A stretch of DNA of 6,607 bases from Pirellulaceae bacterium. Lineage in GTDB: Bacteria > Planctomycetota > Planctomycetia > Pirellulales > Pirellulaceae. The stretch is taken from contig JADLDX010001057.1 of NCBI GenBank assembly GCA_020846515.1, positions 1 to 6,607 on the forward strand, read 5' to 3'. Made by a program: the position numbers and the translations under genes. Positions 1 to 5,433 of the stretch are shown piece after piece; positions within the stretch are counted from its first letter, which is position 1, and every line of letters starts with the position of its first letter. Under the pieces are notes generated by a model, which was given only the letters and a program-made list of their open reading frames with translations, did no database searches and was not told the origin of the DNA.

Positions 1-159
1 AAGAATAACTCGCGATATTACTCGGCCCACTACATCGCACCCCTGGTGGCCCAATTACCTAAAAGCAGCGCAGGCTTGATCGAAGAAACATTGGCCACGA
101 TGCCCGATAGCATTGTCGACGAAATCATGCCCCACCTACAGACCTTGAAGGCCAGTTGA
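1..159 (+). CDS. 3' end of an unidentified upstream gene (partial)
   Basis: Reading frame 1 is open from the first base to a TGA at 157-159, giving 52 residues that begin KNNSRYYSAHY and end HLQTLKAS. The composition is that of a normal soluble, mostly helical C-terminus, with the run YIAPLVAQLP followed by an acidic stretch ETLATMPDSIVDEIMP. There is no membrane segment and no recognisable motif in what remains. The stop lies 49 nt before the ATPase start on the same strand, so the two genes are probably co-transcribed. Related ATPase-DUF5682-VWA cassettes often carry a DUF5691 or SWIM zinc-finger gene beside them. This fragment could be the tail of such a protein, but the sequence visible here does not prove it. 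Confidence 0.65.
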   Translation, partial: KNNSRYYSAHYIAPLVAQLPKSSAGLIEETLATMPDSIVDEIMPHLQTLKAS

Positions 160-208
160 GCATTCGTTCGACAAGCTCCAACCAACCATCACACACAAGA
201 GCAGAACT

Positions 209-1384
209 ATGGCCAAGAAAGCCGTTGCCACCGATAGCAACACCCCATCCACCAGCCCATCGGGAATGAGCGAACCTGACGATGCTTCCAATGTTGCATC
301 CAATACGTCGGTGCTACGACAACCGGCCGAGGAACTGTTCGCCCATGAACTGGATGAATTGATCAAAGCGGATAAGCATCCCAAGCCGACCGGTTGGAAG
401 ATGTCGCCGCGCAGCGTGCTGACTTACATTGTCGGTGGCAAGTGTGGCAACCTGACGATCACTCCCAAGTACGTAGGGCATGATCGCCTGGTAGAGATAG
501 CCATATCAACACTTGTCACCGACCGCGCCCTACTGCTGATTGGCGAACCGGGCACGGCCAAGAGTTGGTTGTCAGAGCATTTATCAGCAGCCATTAATGG
601 CGATTCGACCAAAGTGGTGCAAGGTACCGCAGGCACAACCGAGGAACAGATTCGTTACACCTGGAACTATGCGATGTTGATCGCACACGGCCCCAGTCAG
701 CAAGCGCTTGTGAAGAGTCCCATCTTCCGAGCGATGGAAGCCGGAGCCATCGCGCGTTTCGAAGAGATCACACGCTGCGCCTCAGAAGTGCAGGACGCAA
801 TGATTTCGCTGCTATCGGAAAAACGTATCTCCGTTCCCGAACTGGCCAACGAAATTCCTGCACAAAAGGGATTCTCCGTCATCGCCACCGCCAACACGCG
901 CGATCGCGGTGTCAACGACATGTCAGCCGCTCTCAAACGACGCTTCAATCTGATCGTGTTGCCCACACCGGCCAAGATCGAAACTGAGATTGAGATCGTC
1001 ACCAATCGCGTGCGCGAACTGGCCAGCAATCTCGACTTGCGCGCCGAACTGCCCGCGGCCGACGTGGTCGAGAAGGTGGTGACTATCTTCCGTGAACTAC
1101 GCACCGGTCAAACGCTTGATGGCAAAAACAAACTAAAGACTTCATCGGGTGTGCTATCGACCGCCGAAGCCATATCGCTGCTGGCCAACAGCATGGCGCT
1201 GGCTGGCAACTTCGGTACTGGCACCATTGGCGACGATGACATAGCCGCCGGCCTGCAAGGTTCAGTCGTTAAGGACGAAGAGAAAGACAAGGTCGTATGG
1301 AGTGAGTATTTGAACAACGTGATGAAGAAACGCGGCGCGCAGTGGCGAGGTTTGTACAAGTCTTGCTCAGAACATAATGCGTAG
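209..1384 (+). CDS. MoxR-type AAA+ ATPase (YehL-like) of a DUF5682/VWA cassette
   Basis: This 391-residue protein is a cytosolic AAA+ ATPase of the MoxR branch, which typically remodels or activates partner proteins together with a VWA protein. Residues 1-35 are a Ser/Thr/Asn-rich, probably disordered leader. The ATPase core follows: Walker A GEPGTAKS at 112-119; a Walker B-like FEEI with acidic pair E185-E186; sensor 1 in IATANTRDRG with N229; and arginine-finger candidates in LKRRF at R244-R245. The stretch LLSEKRISVPEL between Walker B and sensor 1 and the NDMSAALKRRF block are typical of ATPases paired with DUF5682 and VWA proteins. The C-terminal 130 residues form the helical lid. The ATG at 209 is preceded by a weak AAGAG at 197-201. 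The Walker B pair is Glu-Glu instead of Asp-Glu, probably a subfamily trait. The family call is firm; the cellular role is unknown. Confidence 0.93.
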   Translation: MAKKAVATDSNTPSTSPSGMSEPDDASNVASNTSVLRQPAEELFAHELDELIKADKHPKPTGWKMSPRSVLTYIVGGKCGNLTITPKYVGHDRLVEIAISTLVTDRALLLIGEPGTAKSWLSEHLSAAINGDSTKVVQGTAGTTEEQIRYTWNYAMLIAHGPSQQALVKSPIFRAMEAGAIARFEEITRCASEVQDAMISLLSEKRISVPELANEIPAQKGFSVIATANTRDRGVNDMSAALKRRFNLIVLPTPAKIETEIEIVTNRVRELASNLDLRAELPAADVVEKVVTIFRELRTGQTLDGKNKLKTSSGVLSTAEAISLLANSMALAGNFGTGTIGDDDIAAGLQGSVVKDEEKDKVVWSEYLNNVMKKRGAQWRGLYKSCSEHNA

Positions 1385-1397
1385 TTTTGTCAGACCG

Positions 1398-1423
1398 GTC
1401 CACCGTCTGGCAGTGGTGGCTAC
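1398..1423 (-). repeat. REP-like palindrome, copy 1
   Basis: This is a 26-bp unit with GTAG on the minus strand. On the plus strand its arms are CCACCGTC and AGTGGTGG around a TGGC loop. The stem keeps six or seven pairs if G-U wobbles are allowed and has one mismatch. It differs from copy 3 at three positions, all in the right arm. Its GTAG end abuts that of copy 2 with no spacer. Confidence 0.8.
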
Positions 1424-1439
1424 GTAGCCACCACTGCCA
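1408..1439. repeat. Perfect 32-bp palindrome at the junction of REP copies 1 and 2
   Basis: The 16 bases from 1408 are the exact reverse complement of the 16 bases ending at 1439, with no spacer. The symmetry continues imperfectly to 1399-1448 (22 of 25 pairs). In the transcript this would be a long hairpin between the ATPase and DUF5682 genes. No T-tract follows, so it is not a standard intrinsic terminator. It may protect the mRNA 3' end or reduce downstream expression. Confidence 0.85.
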
Positions 1440-1449
1440 AGTGGTGGAT
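1424..1449 (+). repeat. REP-like palindrome, copy 2
   Basis: This unit begins with GTAG on the plus strand. Its stem arms CCACCACT and AGTGGTGG pair perfectly across a GCCA loop. It differs from copy 4 at seven of 26 positions, yet six of those are matched changes in the two arms that keep the stem intact. It lies back to back with copy 1. Confidence 0.8.
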
Positions 1450-1461
1450 CTTGTCAGACGA

Positions 1462-1487
1462 GTCCACCGTCTGGCGACGGTGGCTAC
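1462..1487 (-). repeat. REP-like palindrome, copy 3
   Basis: This unit has GTAG on the minus strand. Its plus-strand core CCACCGTCTGGCGACGGTGG is a perfect 8-bp stem with a TGGC loop. All 26 bases are the exact reverse complement of copy 4 at 3978-4003, about 2.5 kb away. With its upstream flank it also repeats copy 1: 1449-1475 matches 1385-1411 at 24 of 27 positions. It ends 19 bases before the DUF5682 start codon, just upstream of the Shine-Dalgarno. Confidence 0.85.
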
Positions 1488-1497
1488 AAGAATAGAC

Positions 1498-1501
1498 GGA
1501 G
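1498..1501 (+). promoter_or_regulatory. Shine-Dalgarno site fixing the DUF5682 start
   Basis: GGAG lies five bases before ATG 1507 and is the best ribosome-binding site in the window. It supports starting the DUF5682 gene at 1507 instead of at the upstream in-frame TTG at 1387, which would put about 100 bases of palindromic repeat into the coding sequence. Confidence 0.7.
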
Positions 1502-1506
1502 TAGGA

Positions 1507-3981
1507 ATGGAAACGGACACGGCCATTGAGAGCACACCGCTGGTGAAAATCTTCGGAGTCCGACACTTGTCTCCGATGGGTGCTTGGCAACTGCGCCGTT
1601 TTCTCGACGAAGTCAAACCGACCGCTGTGTTGATCGAAGGCTTGGCCGATGCAGGCGATCTGATTGCCGATATCACGCGACGCGATACTAAACTACCCAT
1701 CGCCGTTCTGGCCTATACGCAGAGCCCACCGGTCCGCACGCTGGTCTACCCACTGGCGCGCTATAGCCCCGAGTATCAAGCCCTGTGCTGGGCGACCGAA
1801 CACGATGTCCACGTCGACTTCATCGACTTGCCCTCAGACGTTTTCTTGGCGCTCCAAGATCTGCGATACCGAGAGCCAGTTGAGCATGAACCAGTTGAGC
1901 CTGACCCCGCTGCCAACGATCCCGATGAGCCTGTGCCGCCTGAAAATACGCCGCCTGAAAACACATTGCCTGAAAACATTTCGCCTGACAATGCACCGTC
2001 TGACAATGCACCGTCTGACAATGCGTCGCCTGGCAATACCTCCGCGCCTGGCAAGTTAGAACGCTTGGGACCGGAGAACCGTATCTCGCTGTATACCCAG
2101 GTCGCCACGAAGATGGGTGAAGCGGATTACGAGAGCTACTGGGAGCGGAACTTCGAACACAATCGGTCAACTAATAGTTATCGGTTGGCATGTCTTGAAT
2201 TCGGTCGCGGCTTGCGAGAATTGGATCAAGGACTGCCGTTGGGCTACGCCGAAAATCTGGTCCGTGAAGCCTTCATGCGGCGGCGAATTGTGGAAACGAT
2301 CGCGGCCGGACATGACCCCGAGAAAATCGTGGCCATCGTGGGTGCCTATCACGCGTCAGCGTTGACGCACCAACAGGCGGCGATGACTGATGACGAGCTC
2401 GCTTCGCTCAAGCGACTACCGAGCAAGCTCACATTAATGCCGTATTCATATTTCAAACTCTCTTCTCAATCGGGTTATGGTGCCGGTAACGAAGCCCCCG
2501 CTTACTTTGAACTGATCTGGGATGCGCTCGAGTCCCAGCGTTTGTCGGAAGTGCCGATGCGTTATTTGACCATGGTCGCCCGCGACCTGCGCCGCGTCGG
2601 TACCCATCGTTCCACGGCCGAAGTGATCGAGGGTGTGCGCTTGGCCCGCACGCTCTCGGCTATGAAAGATGGCATGGCACCGACCTTGCGCGATCTGCAA
2701 GATGCCGCCGTGACGGTGATTGGTCATGGCGAGCGTAGTTCAATTCAAGAAGCGTTAGCGCGCGTCGAAGTCGGCACGGAGATTGGCAGCTTGCCGGCCG
2801 GTGTCAGCCGAACCTCCATTCAAGACGACTTCGATCGTGAACTGGAACGCTTGAAACTAGTCAAGTATCGCACCGCAGTGAAACAAGACCTGGCGTTGGA
2901 CCTGCGCGAGAACCGTCAAGCCAAGTCTGAAGCCAGCGCGTTTCTGGATTTGCATCGTTCATCGTGGTTGCATCGGCTATCGCTGCTGGGTGTTCAGTTC
3001 GGTATGCCCGCGCGCACGCGTCAAGACGCGGCCACTTGGGCCGAAAACTGGATCCTACAATGGTCACCTGAAGTAGAAATTGCGTTGGTGGAGTCGGTGC
3101 TTTTGGGCGAGACGGTCGAACTGGCCGCCAGCTTTAAATTCAAAACGATGCTGGACGAGTGTGATTCGATCGACGGTGCCTCGGCGGCGGTGAGCCTGGC
3201 CTGCAAATGTGGTCTGTTCGATTCTTTGGAACTGGCGCGAGCTCGATTGCAAGAGTTGGCCACCGATTGCACTGCGTTCGTGGCCATCGCGCATGCCGCC
3301 AACGAACTGGCCATGGTCATTCGCTATGGCGACGTGCGACGCTTTGATCCGCAGCCCCTGGTTCCATTAGTTGACCAACTGTTTGTGCAAGGTTCTTTGG
3401 CATTGTTCGCCACGGCCAATTGCGATAACAACGCGGCCGCTCTGGCCACCGTGGGCATGGAAGAACTCAACCGCGTGTCTCAAGAGTATCACGACATTGT
3501 CGACGAAACTTTATGGATCGAGCAATTGAAACGTTTGTCCGATAGCGACGATCGCAATCCACTGCTATCGGGCTATGCTTGTTCGATCCTGTTGGAACGT
3601 TCCCTGATGGACTCGGCACAACTAGCGCGCGAGGTCTCTCGACGTTTATCACCCGGCATACCTGCCGACCTGGGCGCCGGCTGGTTTGAAGGCATGTCCA
3701 AACGTAACCGCTATGCCCTATTGGCGCGCCAGGCGTTGTGGGAGCAATTAGCCGACTATGTCTCGTCCCTGGACGATGAACAGTTCAAACGCGCTCTAGT
3801 GTTCCTGCGCCGCGCGTTTGGCAATTTCAGTCCCGCTGAAAAACGTTCCATCGCAGAAAACCTGGGCCAATACTGGGGCGTCGCCGCCGACAACCTAAGC
3901 GAACTGCTCGAGCAACCCATGACTGAAAAAGAGGAAGCCGCACTTAACGATCTCAACGATTTCGATTTTGGAGACGTGTAG
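1507..3981 (+). CDS. DUF5682 family protein (YehM-like), possible TraB/TIKI-like metal-dependent domain
   Basis: This is an 824-residue cytosolic protein with no signal peptide or membrane segment. The N-terminal domain opens with KIFGVRHLSPMGAW (G17-V-R-H20), followed by a strand ending in E44 (AVLIEGLADA). Further on come R253-E-A-F-M257 and a second motif IVGAYHASAL (G279-A-Y-H282). Paired GxxH motifs with an early Glu and an R...M helix resemble the TraB/TIKI/EreA-ChaN-like fold; I infer this from motif spacing only. A Pro/Asn/acidic linker (about residues 123-180), encoded by tandem 15-bp repeats, interrupts this domain. The remaining ~500 residues look almost wholly helical and end in an acidic tail (NDLNDFDFGDV). 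I chose ATG 1507 for its Shine-Dalgarno and because the conserved domain starts just after it. The gene sits between the ATPase and VWA genes, with about 120 nt of palindromic repeats on each side. DUF5682 membership is from recognition; biochemical function is unknown. Confidence 0.88.
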   Translation: METDTAIESTPLVKIFGVRHLSPMGAWQLRRFLDEVKPTAVLIEGLADAGDLIADITRRDTKLPIAVLAYTQSPPVRTLVYPLARYSPEYQALCWATEHDVHVDFIDLPSDVFLALQDLRYREPVEHEPVEPDPAANDPDEPVPPENTPPENTLPENISPDNAPSDNAPSDNASPGNTSAPGKLERLGPENRISLYTQVATKMGEADYESYWERNFEHNRSTNSYRLACLEFGRGLRELDQGLPLGYAENLVREAFMRRRIVETIAAGHDPEKIVAIVGAYHASALTHQQAAMTDDELASLKRLPSKLTLMPYSYFKLSSQSGYGAGNEAPAYFELIWDALESQRLSEVPMRYLTMVARDLRRVGTHRSTAEVIEGVRLARTLSAMKDGMAPTLRDLQDAAVTVIGHGERSSIQEALARVEVGTEIGSLPAGVSRTSIQDDFDRELERLKLVKYRTAVKQDLALDLRENRQAKSEASAFLDLHRSSWLHRLSLLGVQFGMPARTRQDAATWAENWILQWSPEVEIALVESVLLGETVELAASFKFKTMLDECDSIDGASAAVSLACKCGLFDSLELARARLQELATDCTAFVAIAHAANELAMVIRYGDVRRFDPQPLVPLVDQLFVQGSLALFATANCDNNAAALATVGMEELNRVSQEYHDIVDETLWIEQLKRLSDSDDRNPLLSGYACSILLERSLMDSAQLAREVSRRLSPGIPADLGAGWFEGMSKRNRYALLARQALWEQLADYVSSLDDEQFKRALVFLRRAFGNFSPAEKRSIAENLGQYWGVAADNLSELLEQPMTEKEEAALNDLNDFDFGDV
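1873..1902 (+). repeat. Two 15-bp units encoding EPVEH/EPVEP
   Basis: Two adjacent 15-bp units, GAGCCAGTTGAGCAT and GAACCAGTTGAGCCT, encode EPVEH and EPVEP at residues 123-132. They differ from the 1936-2040 array in sequence but share its period and acidic-proline character, so the linker seems to have grown by two separate tandem expansions. Confidence 0.75.
1936..2040 (+). repeat. Coding minisatellite: seven 15-bp units encoding a PPENT-like pentapeptide
   Basis: Seven consecutive 15-bp units, the clearest being CCGCCTGAAAATACG, encode PPENT, PPENT, LPENI, SPDNA, PSDNA, PSDNA and SPGNT at residues 144-178 of the DUF5682 protein. The unit length is a multiple of three, so copy-number changes keep the frame. 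Units drift from Glu at the start of the array to Asp and then Gly at the end. The array encodes a disordered, acidic, Pro/Asn-rich linker between the two predicted catalytic motif regions. Confidence 0.9.
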
Positions 3982-4003
3982 CCACCGTCGCCAGACGGTG
4001 GAC
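3978..4003 (+). repeat. REP-like palindrome, copy 4, supplying the DUF5682 stop codon
   Basis: This unit begins with GTAG on the plus strand, and its TAG (3979-3981) is the stop codon of the DUF5682 gene. It has a perfect 8-bp stem with a GCCA loop and is the exact reverse complement of copy 3. The repeat therefore overlaps the coding sequence, and its position defines the protein's C-terminus. Confidence 0.85.
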
Positions 4004-4004
4004 C

Positions 4005-4031
4005 GTAGCCACCCGTCGCCAGACGGTGGAT
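4005..4031 (+). repeat. REP-like palindrome, copy 5
   Basis: This 27-bp unit is in direct orientation to copy 4, one base away. A single extra C in the left arm (CCACCCGTC) would bulge from an otherwise perfect stem. Its TAG at 4006-4008 falls in the same frame as the TAG of copy 4, giving a second in-frame stop after the DUF5682 gene. Confidence 0.8.
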
Positions 4032-4046
4032 TGCTGTAGAGGCAAA

Positions 4047-4073
4047 ATCCACCGCTTGGCAGCGGATGGCTAC
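4047..4073 (-). repeat. REP-like palindrome, copy 6, overlapping a possible VWA start
   Basis: This 27-bp unit has GTAG on the minus strand. Its plus-strand arms are CCACCGCT and AGCGGATGG around TGGC. The stem is 8 bp with one bulged A, and both arms carry matching changes from the other copies. The bulged A creates ATG 4066-4068 in frame with the VWA gene. Copies 5 and 6 face each other tail to tail, and GGTGGATT (4025-4032) can also pair with AATCCACC (4046-4053). Confidence 0.75.
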
Positions 4074-4100
4074 CAAGAACCAAGAACAAAGAACTAACAA
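4073..4100 (+). repeat. Four degenerate 7-bp repeats before the VWA start
   Basis: CCAAGAA, CCAAGAA, CAAAGAA and CTAACAA run without gaps from the end of REP copy 6 to one base before ATG 4102. This purine-rich, unstructured stretch takes the place of a clear Shine-Dalgarno. It may help ribosomes land between the hairpin and the start codon, or simply be simple-sequence slippage. Confidence 0.5.
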
Positions 4101-4101
4101 C

Positions 4102-5295
4102 ATGGATCTAGAACAACTTAAACGCTGGCGATTGATCCTGGGGGCGTCGACGCAAGACCAACTGTCGGGATTCGGGGGTGGTCAGTTGGAATTAACGGCC
4201 GATCAGTGCTTGATGGATGAAGCTTTGTCGGCCATCTATGACGAGACGGAGGAAGGTGCCGGCACGAGTGGGAAACGTAGCGCGGGCTTGGGAGGCAGCT
4301 CACCACGCATGGCCAAGTGGCTCGGCGATATTCGCACCTACTTCACCGAAGATGTGGTGACCGTCATCCAGCAAGACGCCATCGATCGCAAAGGCATGAA
4401 GGAACTCTTGTTCGAACCGGAGATGCTCAAAAACGTTCAACCCAATGTGCAACTGGTCGGGACGTTGATGAGTTTGAAAGGTCAGATTCCGGAGCGGACC
4501 AAAGAAACTGCCCGCATGGTAGTGCGTGCCGTGGTTGAGAAAATAAAACTGGCTCTCGAGCAAAAGATTCGACAAGCCGTCATGGGCGCGCTGAACCGCC
4601 GCGAACACTCGCCGATCCCCAACGCGTCGAACATCGATTGGAAATGGACCATCGGTCGCAATCTTAAGAACTTCAATCCTCAGTTGCAGACGATCATCCC
4701 GGAGCGAGTCTTCTTTTATTCGCGAGCCCAGCGTCAAAACAATTGGACGGTCATTCTGGATATGGACCAAAGTGGTTCGATGGCCGACTCGGTCGTCTAC
4801 GGCGCAGTCGTGGGTTCGATCTTCGCCAGTTTGCCAGCCTTGGAAACCCACGTGGTGGCCTTTGATACCGAAGTCGTCGACCTGTCCGAACAGTGCGGCG
4901 ACGACCCGGTGGACATGCTGTTCGGTGTGCAGTTGGGAGGCGGTACCGATATCAACAAGTCGGTAGCCTTTTGCGAACAATTCATTAAGGAACCGGCGCA
5001 AACACTGTTTATTCTGCTGACGGATCTATTTGAAGGCGGCAACCAATCGCAACTGGTACGTAGACTGGGCGAGATGGTCAGTTCGGGAGTGCGGGTCATG
5101 TGCCTGCTGGCCCTGAACGACAGCGGTACGCCTTGTTACGATGAAGCGTTGGCGAAAAAGCTGGCCGCCCTGGGAATTCCTTGCTTTGCATGCACCCCAT
5201 CGCTGCTCCCCGAATTGATCGAAGGGGCTCTGCGTGGGAATAATTTGCAATCCATCGCGGACCGCATCCAAGCCGCCGGGAAGAAAAAGAGCTGA
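4102..5295 (+). CDS. CoxE-like VWA domain protein (YehP-like), partner of the MoxR ATPase
   Basis: This 397-residue cytosolic protein has a helical N-terminal half and a C-terminal von Willebrand A domain. The VWA domain has an intact metal-ion-dependent adhesion site: DQSGS at D222, S224 and S226, the Thr of GGGTD at T282 with D283 beside it, and D308 in LLTDLFEGG. The phrases DQSGSM, SVVYGAVV and HVVAFDTEVVDLS are characteristic of the CoxE/YehP-type VWA proteins encoded beside MoxR ATPases. The expected role is an Mg2+-dependent adaptor that links the ATPase to its target, probably the DUF5682 protein. The start is uncertain: ATG 4102 gives the natural N-terminus MDLEQLKRWRLILG, while an in-frame ATG at 4066 lies inside a palindromic repeat and would add 12 low-complexity residues. 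Neither has a strong ribosome-binding site. The C-terminus ends in lysines (GKKKS). Confidence 0.92.
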   Translation: MDLEQLKRWRLILGASTQDQLSGFGGGQLELTADQCLMDEALSAIYDETEEGAGTSGKRSAGLGGSSPRMAKWLGDIRTYFTEDVVTVIQQDAIDRKGMKELLFEPEMLKNVQPNVQLVGTLMSLKGQIPERTKETARMVVRAVVEKIKLALEQKIRQAVMGALNRREHSPIPNASNIDWKWTIGRNLKNFNPQLQTIIPERVFFYSRAQRQNNWTVILDMDQSGSMADSVVYGAVVGSIFASLPALETHVVAFDTEVVDLSEQCGDDPVDMLFGVQLGGGTDINKSVAFCEQFIKEPAQTLFILLTDLFEGGNQSQLVRRLGEMVSSGVRVMCLLALNDSGTPCYDEALAKKLAALGIPCFACTPSLLPELIEGALRGNNLQSIADRIQAAGKKKS

Positions 5296-5347
5296 CATTT
5301 CTGTGGTAGGTGGAGGCGAGTTGTGATGGTTTTCAGCGGTGGCGGTC

Positions 5348-5356
5348 TGGTATGAT
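5348..5356 (+). promoter_or_regulatory. Probable extended -10 promoter of the DUF1501 gene
   Basis: TGGTATGAT is an extended -10 element (TG, one base, then TATGAT) in the 138-bp gap between the VWA and DUF1501 genes. Transcription would begin near 5363 and leave an untranslated leader of about 70 nt. No convincing -35 hexamer lies at the usual distance, which is tolerable for an extended -10 promoter. This is a sequence match only. Confidence 0.45.
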
Positions 5357-5422
5357 ATAAGCGGCGGTAATGAAGTACTGATAGTCCCAGATCTTTGCGC
5401 TGACTTGCCTGTCATCCCTTAC

Positions 5423-5426
5423 GGAA
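5423..5426 (+). promoter_or_regulatory. Weak ribosome-binding site of the DUF1501 gene
   Basis: GGAA (within ACGGAAC) lies seven bases before ATG 5434. It is short, but the twin-arginine signal begins right at this ATG, so the start is well supported. Confidence 0.45.
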
Positions 5427-5433
5427 CATTTCC

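Noticed and set aside
1378..1390. A further repeat remnant at the ATPase stop codon (GCGTAGTTTTG)
   Set aside because: Only the GTAG tetranucleotide matches. No palindrome follows in the right orientation, so this is within chance.
1399..1448. Intrinsic (Rho-independent) terminator after the ATPase gene
   Set aside because: The hairpin is strong, but no run of T follows on either strand, and the downstream cassette genes appear to depend on the same transcript.
1398..1487. CRISPR array
   Set aside because: The repeats are in mixed orientations, spaced by 0 and 12 bases with no uniform spacers, and no cas genes are present. The architecture fits REP elements.
1387..1506. A 40-residue N-terminal extension of the DUF5682 protein from TTG 1387
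   Set aside because: The extension is translated palindromic repeat (WQWWLRSHHCQ and similar). ATG 1507 has a well-placed GGAG and directly precedes the conserved domain.
1269..1700. A 143-codon minus-strand open frame spanning the ATPase/DUF5682 gap
   Set aside because: It overlaps the ends of two well-supported genes and passes through the palindromic repeats. The predicted protein is low-complexity, Ser/Arg/Thr-rich and unlike any family I know.
4300..5001. A 233-codon open frame on the minus strand
   Set aside because: It lies wholly antisense to the VWA gene, has no recognisable domain or ribosome-binding site, and the plus-strand frame has clear VWA motifs. It is a shadow of the codon bias.
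5296..5347. Terminator or small RNA after the VWA gene
   Set aside because: I found no convincing inverted repeat or T-tract in this G-rich stretch; only the extended -10 element just downstream stands out.
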